This document shows, piece by piece, positions 33,733 to 44,456 of a DNA stretch of 64,000 nucleotides. The first letter of the stretch is position 1. Each line of letters begins with the position of its first letter. Under the pieces are notes generated by a model that was not told the origin of the DNA, made no database searches, and was given only the letters and a program-made list of their open reading frames with translations. The position numbers and the translations under genes are program-made. Source of the DNA: Symbiodinium natans (taxonomy: Eukaryota > Sar > Dinophyceae > Suessiales > Symbiodiniaceae); the NCBI GenBank assembly GCA_905221605.1, contig CAJNDS010000531.1, positions 54,241-118,240 on the forward strand, given 5' to 3'.

Positions 33733-35308
33733 GCCTCAGTGTCTTCTCAGACTTTTGAAGGCCTCGCCGTGCCCCCGCATTTGCCAAGGTACCGGAGGAT
33801 CATGAAGAACCCCATTGAGTATATTGAAGCGAGACCGCTGGACACAAATATTTTGGAATGGCATTTCGTGATCACTGGAAACCAGGATCCGTACACGGGC
33901 GGCCCCCTGTCCAAACTTGAGCTGACGCAACCGACTGAGAGGCAGGAGTTGTTTAGCTCAACTGTGAACTTGCCTAATTTGCGAGCCTGGTCCGCATATC
34001 TTCTAGAAGCTGCGCGTCCGGTCTCGAGACAGAGATCGGTACTTAGGCACAGAGATCGGCATGAAGCAGATGTCAGAGAAGCGCAGAAAGACCTGATAAA
34101 GCAAGATTGAACTTGTACTTGTATGTAATCGTAGGTAGGCCGTGGTAGATCTAGAGCGCAAAAGTCTATTGCCGTGCGTAGATAAAAGGGGCATGTGAGG
34201 CTCCCCGAGCATCCAAGCGTTTCGGCGTTCCTGGAGTGTTTTGGATAAGGTTCCTCATTACATTTGAGGCTCTTCACCAGCCCAACTCAACCTAATGCAC
34301 CAATGCATCCATGAGGAAAATACCATGGCCCCTCGGATGCAAAGAGCCTCTGCAAGGCAAGTTGCCCTCTGCTCGGCCAGTGTTTGGGGTGTGTAGGGCC
34401 GGTTTTTTCGTAGGGTTTCGGGCTCGGGTCAGCTTGGCTCAACAGGTATGCCCACAAATCTTTCAGTACTTGCGCGGAATCACAAAGCCCGCAACCCTTA
34501 ACGTTCCATGCAACGCAGTTGCCAGGCAGGACAAGACCCTAAGACTGAACCGGGGTTCTTCTCGCCCGTGGTCGAGGCATCTTGGAGTTTCCAGATGATT
34601 TTCCCATGAAACCTCCGTCGATTAAGCTGCCTGGCTGCATGAAGAGGGCACGAAAGGGTCAGCGAGGACTTGGTGAGTTGCAAAAGCGTGGCCTTTTTGG
34701 CCGGTGGGGAGTGGGGGTTCGACAATTTGGGTCAATAAAATGGTCAGAACCGCCAGCCTCAGCCAGGATGTTGACCCCGAGTGGCCGCTTCGAGATCAAC
34801 AAGCGCATCTGTCTTTCCATGAGCGACTTTCACAAGGAGCGCCTTGGCTCAGACTTGGTGTTTTGCAAGTGAGATGTCGACTTGCAAGGCTTCAGACAGA
34901 GGGCTCTTGAGGCTTTCGGTCAGGGTTTTGGGGCAGCCTTCAGCTTGCTCTCGCCCCAATGGCCCAAGGTCTTGGAATCCCAGCTGGACTGTAGAGAAGA
35001 TTTTGATCGGCCTCATGAGTTTCATGTATGAGGACGCGCAAGTGACGCGCACCTGCTGCTTGGGCCTGCAACGTTTTACCCCCACATGGGTACGCCTCGG
35101 AGGAGAACTCCGTTTCCATTGGCTCTATATTGGAGCCCAAAGAGGATCGACGGAGATACGCTTCCGCATCGGCTTATTTTAATGTCCCGTGCTGAGTCTG
35201 CCATGCTGTGCCACGGTTGGCCCATGTCACTGCCCGTTGTCCCAGGCCCAGAACGAGATTTATGTGCAGCTTTTCCAGACACCTGATGAAGCAGAGGAGG
35301 CTGACGTT
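33733..35308 (+). CDS. UBC6: Ubc6/UBE2J-type ubiquitin-conjugating enzyme (E2) domain
   Basis: E2 core of the UBE2J/Ubc6 class, which works in ER-associated degradation in other eukaryotes. Exons: 33733-33901, 34316-34327 (12 bases), 34577-34625, 34767-34838, 34969-35032, 35103-35183 and 35246-35308; 510 bases, 170 codons, phases consistent. In order: LPRYRRIMKNPIEYIEARPL, NILEWHFVITGNQDPYTG, G-KYHG-ILEFPDDFPMKPPS, IKMLTPSGRFEINKRICLSM (active-site Cys in ICLSM), SDFHKE-SWNPSWTVEKI, LIGLMSFMYE, SIGSILEPKEDRRRYASASA and YFNAQNEIYVQLFQ. The first exon has no ATG before RRIM, and its upstream frame soon meets TAG and TAA, so it must be joined to an earlier exon. A GC-AG join from 33536 keeps frame with the esterase. 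No C-terminal membrane anchor is seen; the frame instead runs into the RINGv exons. Confidence 0.92.
34316..34327 (+). other. 12-base microexon of the E2 domain
   Basis: GAAAATACCATG between AG (34314-34315) and GC (34328-34329). Joined to G from 33901 and to GC from 34577 it encodes G-K-Y-H-G, which exactly restores the GG-x-YHG-x-L motif of the UBE2J family. No other piece of the 675 bases between the flanking exons supplies this motif. Confidence 0.85.
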
Positions 35309-35367
35309 GTGCGGCCTAGTCGAATGAGCAAACTCCACAACAGACCTTGGCCATTGCTGGTTGTGAG

Positions 35368-36042
35368 GAGGAGGACATCCGAAAGCTGCGCCGCGTGGCA
35401 GCTGAGGGTGACATCTCGGAGTCTGACAAGGACACTGTGCTGTACTATAGCCTTCGGCAGTACCATCTCACTCTCACTTGCAAGAACTGGCAGGCTTGCC
35501 GCTACTGCTTGGTGGAGTCTGGTGAGCTGGTCTCTCCGTGTGAATGCAAGGGCAGTGGCTTTGGACCCGAATAATCCCACATGGGCAACCTTGAGTTGCT
35601 TAGGCGCATGCTAGTTCCTGCCAGCCTTCTGCTTCTTTTTGCGACCAAGGTGGCCAGTGGGTGCACCTCAGCTGCTTGCGGCAATGGCAGAAGTCGGTGC
35701 TGCTCACACAGTCTACACATCCAAAGTACCAGACCCGAATTGACGAAATCTGCAGCTCAGGCAGAATGGCCAGGTTGGTGTTTTTTCAAGTGTTTATGAA
35801 GTACCCGTAGGTCTGAGATTTAGGGGGCCAATGCCCCAGGACCGTTTGGCCTTACCAAACCTTCAACGGCACTAAGAGCTTTCAAAACCCTTCACAAACC
35901 TTCACAAACCTTCAAAAGCACGTGGATTCTTCTTAGAGAAGGCAACGTCTGCGAGCGGCCCTTCAAGGACGCGTTCAAGCCCCGCAGCCGGCGCGAGGCG
36001 CCGGGCGCTCCGAAACAAGCGCGGCATAGAGGTAGCTGCTGA
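35368..36042 (+). CDS. RINGv (RING-CH, C4HC3) E3 ligase domain
   Basis: Exons 35368-35557, 35650-35751 and 35942-36042 (TGA), 393 bases in phase. The charged linker EEDIRKLRRVAAEGDISESD is followed by the variant RING: CRYC, SPCECKGS, QWVHLSC, LTQSTHPKYQTRIDEI and CNVC. This gives C-x2-C, C-x-C, H-x2-C, C-x2-C, a complete C4HC3 set. The last intron (35752-35941, GC-AG) is needed to make CNVC. The tail is short and basic, and no transmembrane segment is seen, unlike membrane MARCH proteins. In its own frame exon 35368-35557 has no Met, and stops lie just upstream. It therefore cannot start a protein, but a 59-base GT-AG intron (35309-35367) joins it in frame to the E2. Confidence 0.9.
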
Positions 36043-39000
36043 TGAAGCCCTTAAAATCGCGGCCTTAAGCTTCCTGAAAGCAATTGAAAAAGCCTAAAGC
36101 AAAAGTGTAGAAGACAAAGAGACCTAAAGACCATGCCGTGGGTGGGTGAACGAGGCAAACGCAACAAGATAGCAGAATGAGGCTGCGGGCGCGGTCGTGA
36201 GACCGGGGGTGGACAAAGAGCCTCACTGACCGGATAAGAAGGGGAGGACAAGCAGCCGAAAGCAGTATGGGCCGCGGCCAAGGCGAAGATATGCAGGGGG
36301 CGAAGAGGAGACAGTTCGGGGCAGACCGGCCCAGCATTAACCAGTAGAGAAAGCCTGTGCCAACAGAAGAAGCTCCCATTCTCTTCGTTGTGGTCTTGAG
36401 CCTCTCCATATGATTAGGTGGGGTCTTGGTGGGTTCGGGAGTAAGCAACACTGGCGCAGTTGGGGTCGAAGCAAATTACAACTGCACATGCTGCGAAGCG
36501 GGAGACAATGGTTGTCCGGGGAACCGTAAACGGGTTCAGAGAGCCGCATGCCGAAAGTACCACGCTTGCCACGTGAAAGGCGGGTTGACCAGCAGAGAGG
36601 GCGAGAGCCAGAACACCGAGGGAGCGAGAGGCAGCTCAACAAAGAAAGGAATGAACAAAACAGAACCAGCTAAGTTCAATACGATTCAACTCACTTAATG
36701 TTGAATCCACTGCGGCCTGGAGGCTCTGTTGGAGTACACAGGGGAGGCGCGCTTGAGACATGGTCCGAGTGTTTCATCTTGGCGTTTCATGTCCCTTTCG
36801 TTGCTCGAGATTCAGGAGCTCCCCCGGCTGATCCAGAAGGGGAATCTCCTAGTGCCGTCCGGCTGAAAGAACTGGTGCAGGGGGGGCCCAAGAGCATGCT
36901 CGGCTTGTGACATGTGGTCTTGTTTCCTCCTAAACCTCGCCTGAGCAGACTCGCTTGGCACGTCCGAGTATCAGTATCTATTAAGGAAGCTATGGTTTCG
37001 TGCGTTAAATCGCCTCAATATTGGAATCTAGAACTCGCAGCTTCCCTGAGTGTGGGCAGCCCGCTACTTTTGCCCAAAAAGAGGAGCTCTCGCCCGAAGT
37101 CCGAGAAGAACGGGGAGCTCATGCGGCAGCAGCCCGGGGTCTTTGCCGCAAAGTGGCGCGGCCTCATTTTCGTTTCACTGCTTTCATCACTTTTTCATCA
37201 CTCTTTCGTCACTTTCATCTGCTTTGTGTGTTCCAAGAAGGGGTTTGGGGAGTGGTTTGGGGCTTACGGCTGGGTCCACGCATGTCCTCTATGGTTGCAG
37301 TCAGGGTTTTGCGAACCCTCGCCGCAATGGCAGAGGAATCCCAACCATGGGGGGCAAGCACAGCCAAGAGTTGTTTGAACGCCGATATTCCCACAAAGCC
37401 AAATTCTCCAGAGACGACGAGCAGCTCGATTCAGTACTACAGCGCCCCTCGCACGTCTTTTCTGAGTGATTTTCGCGTATCATTGACCATCATTTCGCCC
37501 AATATAGACAATGCATCGGTTCGGCCATTTTCGTGCGAACAATCCACCCTGACGAACTACCAGGTTTCACCAATTCTCCCCCGTCCCCCCCTCGTGGACC
37601 ATCCCTTATCAGGAAACCTCGGGCACGTTAGGGGGTCACCTTCCCACTTTGACTTTTGCCTGCCCCTGACCACATCCTTACACCCCGTTCCTCTAAACAC
37701 ACGCTCGGGGCGCTGTTGGAGTTTACACATGTGACTCTTGCGAAGACAGTAGTCCCTGGTGGCTGTCGGCAACCCGCCTGATGGGGATCTCCCATCCCCA
37801 CGAAGGCTGGATTGCTTCTCATGTGTTGATTCCGTTAACTACCTTTACGCTGGCCGTCCTGGGTCGCTCGCCAACTCACTCTAAAACACTGAGTCTGAGT
37901 AGGTCTTTGTCGTCGCCCTACACAGTTTTAGTATCCCCGGCGCCAACCTAGAAATCATCAGCCGATTACATCGACATTTGCCACGCTTATGCGGCGCTGC
38001 TTCGCACCTTCTCACCCAACCCCCGCCTGCCCTCGGCGCTTCCGATGTCTCGGCGGAGGCAGACCTCCTAGCCGCGCCAACCTTTCGATTCTGTCTTCCT
38101 TAAAGCACTCGAACCAACAGTTTCGGAGCATGATCAAAAGTTGTACCTCTCCACCGGGACCGTCCCGGCAGCAGCTTCCGAAACAGGCTTACAAAGCTCC
38201 GCAATTTGTGACAAGCACGCCAAGAAGGATTCAAAGGTAGACGCGTGGACCACGCTCAAGTTCCGGCATAAACCTTACTCCCCCAGATCTCCGGTACTTT
38301 GGAACCACGGTTCTTCCTCCAGGTTGCTCTTTACAATCCGTCTTCCATGGGGCCTGATGCTTTTCCGGCCGCACTGATGGCTGTGCTTATTGCGCGTGCA
38401 AGCTCCTCGCAAGCTCACCCTACTTTTTGACCACCCTACTTTTTGACCACTACACTTTTTTTTCTCTCGCCTGAGGAACCATGCTGATGGTGGAAGCTCA
38501 GCATGGTTGTCATGCTTCCAAAGGGAAGACGAAAGAGCTTAGGCAGCCCATCTGAGATCTATGCATACTAACATACTAAGGAGGGTCACACCTTTTCCTC
38601 CAAGATGCCCTTTTGCGGGCAACACATGGCTGCCCATTCTCCTGAATGATGTCCATGCTCGATATCACGCCCAGTGGGGGAACCTCCCTACACCCTTTTT
38701 GCTTGACCTGCATGACCCACCGCTATGTGTGTCGAATATGACCATAGCTCTTTGGCCAGCACCGATGCTGCTCACTCGAAGCATTTGAGGCTGGGGCCAG
38801 TTCTTTCGCCGCCAGTCTATATCTATCTCCCACTCCCGCCAACATTTGTTCATTTCCATGTCGTTCCTGCCACGCCAAACACTTGAGCTCTAAAGCCCTC
38901 CGACAGATTTTTATTCATGTCTTCAGCTCCTTACATCTGATGTACACTGCTCCAACGAACACAGAAACCTCCTGGGCCATATCCTGGACCAGCACCGGTC

Positions 39001-41521
39001 CGCACGCTCCTGGCGCCGCGAATTTGCTGTCTCAGAAGCTCGCCAGGGGATGATGCCATAGGCACCTGCCCCCAACGCTGGCTTACGACAACGCACCCGC
39101 TGGCAATACCTTGCCACTGGCAGTTGTAAGCTTCGAGAGAGAAGGAGGGTGGCAGATAAGCACCAGGTCCTGGCCTTGGGCCTCAGATGTTTGATGAGTA
39201 TCAGTTTCTCGGTAGCGGGCGTACGCTTGCAAGGGGAAACTCATACTGATGGCCACACCTAGACGGGCGACACGCCAGCTGTATTGAGTTTAATGTTTGG
39301 ATCGTTGAACAGGTTTTCCCACCCTTCGCCTGAGGCTGGGTCACTTCACAGCGGCGGTGTACCTGATTGCCCTGCTGGGACCTCAGGGTTAGGTCCTTCG
39401 GGCAGAAGGTTTGACAACCAGTATTTTCAATCACTTTAATAGTTTAGTAAAGGGCCCTAAGGTTGAGGTGACAAAAGTTTCGCTCTGAGGCTGCATGCTG
39501 TGGTCTTGGATGCCCCACATCCTCCATAAACCCTACATGAGGTCTACGGCCTGGGGTCTAGACTCTAGGCTGTTTTGGCATTGGCCCAAGCAAAACTGCT
39601 CGAATGTTGTTCGGCAGCAGGCCCGTTGTCCCGCAGCCTTCTACCACATGTTTCTTTGTTGTGTTCAATGACAATTAGTGCTGGCGACGCCCTGTCGATG
39701 CTTTTTTTCGTGGTGGCACACTCGAGCTCCGAGAATATGCCGAGTGTTATTTTAATGTACGTGTGCACCCATCAGTGCACTTTGAACTCAATCCTAGCTT
39801 AATTCTGTGGCCCCGGACTGCCATCTCAAGTGTGCAAACAGTTGTTGCTTCCAATGGGGATGCCGCCTATTGTTGTGGCCGCGTGGTGCAGTGCAACCAT
39901 TGCGGTCAACTTGGTTGGTTGGATGACATTCGGTTTTTTGCTTGCTTCGTGCTGCGGGGTTGCGGTCGTGTTTGCTTTCATTTGGTGCAGTTGCATAGCT
40001 GCACACGTGGCGCGTGTTGCCACAGCATTTCATGGTTCTTGGGTTCAAAATCTTCAAGCAGACGATGGCCGACGTCTCCCATCCAGAAAGCCGAGCGTGT
40101 GGTGCTCGCCAGTCGGTCGTCCGACGGTGGTTGGCAGCAGCGGTGCGCAGCATCGAAGCTTTCCACAGTGACATGCAACGGTCTACGGTCTTGGCCCGCT
40201 GTGGACATCGTCCGTTCAGCGATGGGCGAAGTTCCCGCCATCAAGGCAGCTCCGTTAGACCTTGCGGGTCACTCAGGCACTCTTGCGCATGCCCTCCGCA
40301 ATGGCTCAGCACCTGGCTTTTCGACAAAGGTGGCGTGCTCGAGCGCGACAAGGGCAGCAGTTGAATTTGTCAAGATTGTTTCGCACCTCCGCAACTACCA
40401 GCCGTGCGCGCCAAGTTGCGAACGAAGTCCATCTCAAGGGTAGCCACGCTCGGATGCGACGAGCCACCCGCGCGCAAGCTTACATATGTGCAAGACAGGT
40501 GCACTACCACTCGTCAAACTTCCAAAAATCTCCCTAACCCTATGAAAACCCTAAAATTTCTAAAGCAGTTCTTTTCGTCTGCAGAGTTGAAGCTGCCACT
40601 GGGCCAGGTGCGAGCCCTACAACCCCAACAAGCGTGGGGGAGGGGCTGCCGGAGCCTTTGAGTGGACGAGTCGGGTGAGTTGTCGTTGGTGTAGCTTGTT
40701 GTTTCCAGCATCAATGCGTGTTTGGCAGGTTTCTCATGTTTATCTCAGCTGTTCCACTGAACCAGTATCCCTGGAGTGCCTGTTTAGGTAGTCCTGTGCA
40801 ACATCTCGGAGTGCCCACCCAAAAACAATCCCACGAAGAAAACCCCCGGAATGTCCACCCCAAAGAATCCCGCGAAGCATCCCTGGAGTGCCCCCCGCCA
40901 CCCACGAGGGGCGAGGGAGCACCCGCGTGGCATTGCGTTCGAGTGCTCGAGGTTCTGGCTGTCAACCTGGTGCAGAAAGTGCCATGTCCGCTGGAGCGCA
41001 CATCGCGACCTCTGCTGCAACAGGGTCCCGATGTTGAGGCATCGGGCGCCACAAAAACGGAATAACAGCTACGGTAGGGCTCAGTTCAAGTCCCTCCAAG
41101 CTACAGCAATCCACACGTGAAAGGCAGCACGTCCCAAGCAGTTTCACTACGATGTTTCACTAGAAGCAGTTGCCAGGTGACGACCTACCCGCTGAGGGAG
41201 TGGCAGTCCAGCTACGCCCCGCTAGTCCAGGCAGCTTGTGGGTTGCAATGTGAGGAGTTCAAGGGCATCCCTCGTTCACAGGGCTTTCGACATGAAGTCC
41301 CCAACTTAGCGATTCTCCTGTGAGGATGCCGTGGTGCTTTGCTGTCCATTGCCGCAGACTGGAGTTCCAAAACCGAACCTCAACAGACCCTGCCCACTCT
41401 CTCCTTCAATCCTCGTGTTAAGGTAGCGGGGCCACAAAGAGTGTTCAAGGGATTTTGGATGTTGTGCGGTTCCGGGCTTTGTCTTGAGGGTGGCCGGCCC
41501 AGTGTCGTACAGGTTCTGCAG
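36043..41521. other. no recognisable gene
   Basis: Over 5 kb without a family signature on either strand. The longest open frame (39763-40443, 226 codons, plus) has a Cys-rich start (AYCCGRVVQCNHCG) but no domain I know, and an equally open antisense frame. GCTTCACAAACC-like short repeats lie near 35885-35920. Confidence 0.5.
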
Positions 41522-43022
41522 GCCGCTCGAGTCCTGGGGCCCAGGGCCGTGGAGCATTTCCTCGGTGGGCCTGTAGAGCCGGCAGAGGCCAGGGCTGTGT
41601 GGTTTCGGGTTCCGGATGGTGCAGCTTTGGGGCTTGCGTCAGCTTGAGCTGTTGAAGGAGTTGAAGTTTAGAGGCCTTCCAGTGTTTTGGAATTCAGGAA
41701 TGGGGCTTGAGAATGTGCGGTAAGACTTCGGCGATCTGAAAGTGCAGGGATGACGGCCATCCCTGCACCAAGACCTAAAACCCAAAAGCGATTCCGAAAG
41801 CGTTGAGCTCATTCTTGCTTTGCCGTGCCCTTGCAGACCCTCCAAGGCATTCGCACTGGTGGAGATACCCCTCGAAGTGCTGGACGCAGTGCCATGTTTC
41901 ATGTCGGGCCTCATCAACGCTAGCAGAATGGTGACGAAGCCACGAAGCACACCTGGTCAGAGCAGAGCTTTCTGCGGGGTGCATAAGCGCTTTTTATTCT
42001 TTGCACCTGGCCCCTTTATTGGCATGGCTTGCTGAGGCAAAGCATGCGACAAACGGCTTTGCAGTGGATCCTGGGATTCGGAGGCAGCTCGCAAGCTGCT
42101 TTGAGCTCCTGCCCCCTGGCGGATGAATCCCTGAGCTTGAGCCCAAAACCTGAAAGCCAAGTTGTTCTGAGACAAGACAAGCATATCAAACATGTTGATG
42201 ACCAGACCTGCGAGTCGGCGAGGCCCCCACAACGCATCGCGCAACTTTCACGGCTACGGATCAAGGGCAGCAACTTGGGCCTTCCAAGGGCCTTTGAGAA
42301 TTTGTGTTTTGTTCGAAAAAGCGATGTAGTCTCCTCCGAGCACGCTCTAGAAAACAGACGCAGCTCTTTGTGACTCCGAGGCATTTATTTCGGCATCTTG
42401 GTGCATATAGCCGGCACAGCAGTTGTTATCGTTGTTGACTGTCAGTCATCGGGTGTAGCGCTGCCACCTTGGTCAATCGGATGCGAGGAGAACTCGGAGT
42501 CATATTGGGGCTGCTGGCTAGCATCTTCGTCCAGGTCGGTACGGGCGATGGTTTCTTGTCCCTTGGCTGCTCACCGTGCTTTACCACGCTTGCGTCATGC
42601 AGACGTTAGTGGTGACAAAGCCAGCAGTGACATAACATCTTTGCTTCAAGTGACGACCCAGGGCTTTTTCGCATTCAGCATTGCGATCTCCTGGTCTCCT
42701 GTGCACCGCAGGCTGGGCGACGCGCCTCTGAAGGTCTTCTGGGGCTATGCGTCCTGGAACGCAACGCAGTTGCTTGGAGAGATTGCCCGGCGCGGCTGGG
42801 GTCTTGTGGACGCTCAGCTGAGTTCTTGCGCATCGGACAGTCCAGAGAATAAGTAAAAAGATTGGCCGCTTGGGGCAACAAAGGCGCTGAAGTTCGACAG
42901 TAATCCATTTTAACTTGCCACCCCGGTTCAGGTAACGGATGCCACCATGTCGTTCTCAACCTGGGAGCAAACAGTGGCTTCATGGGAAGCTGTGGTGGAC
43001 AAGAGCATTGTTGCCCGTGAAA
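41522..43022 (+). CDS. DUF179/AlgH (YqgE)-like protein, partial exons
   Basis: Three exon-like pieces on the plus strand. About 41522-41620 gives VEHFLGGPVEPAEARAVWF, which matches the GGPV motif in the middle of the DUF179 (PF02622) domain. 42712-42811 gives APLKVFWGYASWNATQLLGE and IARRGWGLVD, the diagnostic GYAxWxxxQLxxEIxxxxW motif. 42932-43022 gives TMSFSTWEQTVASWEAVVDK, fitting the C-terminal helix, and ends at a canonical GTGAGT donor. The 42812-42931 intron is GC-AG and keeps phase. I cannot identify the N-terminal exons or those between 41620 and 42711. Plastid-type eukaryotic members exist; the function is unknown. Confidence 0.72.
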
Positions 43023-44210
43023 GTGAGTACTCTAATTAGTGCGAAATTAGTTGCAATGCACAGTGCACGCCCTCACACAGCATCGCACAGTATGGGCCCG
43101 AGCCCATCACACTTGGGCGTCCCTGGATGTTAGCAATTCCATGCGAAGGTCGAAGGGAAGAATTCGACGCCGCAATCCTGCAACATCGGCAACATCGGCA
43201 ACATCGGCACCCAAAGCCCAGCCTACCCCATCAAGAGCTGAAAAGGGCGGCGAAGAATCGGCCCTTTGTGTGGAAGGCGTTCCAAAGCTCCGTGAGCAGG
43301 AGGAGTGTTTTGAGACAGAGTCACCTGATGACGGATCCCACTCCGCACGGCTTTCTTTGCATTTGAATGATCAAGCTTTGACATTCAGGAAGTGCCAAGC
43401 GACAATCAGCAGCGCGCGAGGCCAACCTCATTGCGCTATTTTCTGGGACAGCCTGACGGGGCCTAAATGGCTGCCTACCCTGAAAGATCACCTTCCAAGA
43501 ATACATCCGCCATGGTTTGTCCCAGACCATATCCGTTTCGTTTAATTGTTTGCCGATGGCATTGCTAATGACGGAGCCAGAGATGTTCTCTTGTTGGCTC
43601 AGATTTCATGCTTACGTTAACGGTGAACAGCGTGTGAAGGATTTTCGAGACTCACATCGCTTACAGGAAAAGCTGGAAAAAGCCGCTCAAGGAACCTATG
43701 AACTCCAAAATGATTTGGGGGTTTTGGGCGTGATATTGAAAATGATGCAGTCTCGAGGCGAGCCTTTCAGGCGCCACGAGGCCACGGGCAATTCTTGCAG
43801 ACTGGCAATGCCCTTGCAATTGATCTGCACTGCCATCCTCGATTACCAGGATTGTTTTCTTTACGTGTCTTCGCGAATACGGTTCAGGGATTATAGGGCC
43901 GAGCCGAAACGCATGGACGTTTGGTTGCCAATTCTTGGGCATCCCAAGCTGAAGTCCAGAAACTCCAGAAGCAGAACCGTTGCGGTGGGGTGCGGTTGCT
44001 CCAGAAGACTTTTCACCCCAACCCGATGCCCTGCTGACATTTGCGCCCCAGTAGTCCGATGTAGGGTTGTTCGGTTTAGAAGGGTCGAGGTTTTGGGCTC
44101 CTCACGGAGGTTGGACGCAAGCGTGCTGGACCGCAAAATCGCAGAACCGGCCAGAGGACCCAGCTCGGATATTTCGAGGGTTTTTGGTAAAGGTTCCAAG
44201 TTAACTTTGC
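43023..44210. other. unassigned, possible further exons
   Basis: Open plus-strand frames at 43051-43545 and 43517-44210 have unbiased composition but no recognised domain. Three ACATCGGCA units occur at 43187-43213. The second frame stays open only by running into the purine repeat that follows. Confidence 0.3.
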
Positions 44211-44216
44211 AGGAAA

Positions 44217-44456
44217 GGAATGAGGAGGGGGAGGAGGGGGAGGAGGGGGGGGAGGAGGGGGAGGAGGGGGAGGAGGGAGGAGGGGGAGGAGAGGGAGGAG
44301 AGGGAGGAGAGGGAGGAGATGGAGGAGAAGGAGGAGAAGGGGAGAAGGAGGAAGAGAAGGAGGAGAAGGAGGAGGAGGAGGAAAAGGAGGAGAAGGAGGA
44401 GGAGGAGGAGAAGAAGGAGGAGAAGGAGAAGAAGGAGAAGAAGGAGAGAAGGGGAT
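44217..44456. repeat. polypurine (GGAGGA/GAAGGA)n tract
   Basis: About 240 bases of almost pure G and A on the plus strand with 3- and 6-base periodicity. It is a candidate triplex-forming tract. It leaves Glu/Gly, Arg-rich and Pro-rich frames open. Confidence 0.95.

Noticed and set aside
37021-37734. 237-codon plus-strand ORF
   Set aside because: It overlaps other open frames, its composition changes along its length and it has no motif or splice context.
39763-40443. Cys-rich 226-codon ORF
   Set aside because: The Cys spacing is irregular, the opposite strand is equally open and no family matches. It is not related to the knuckles at 13.7 kb.
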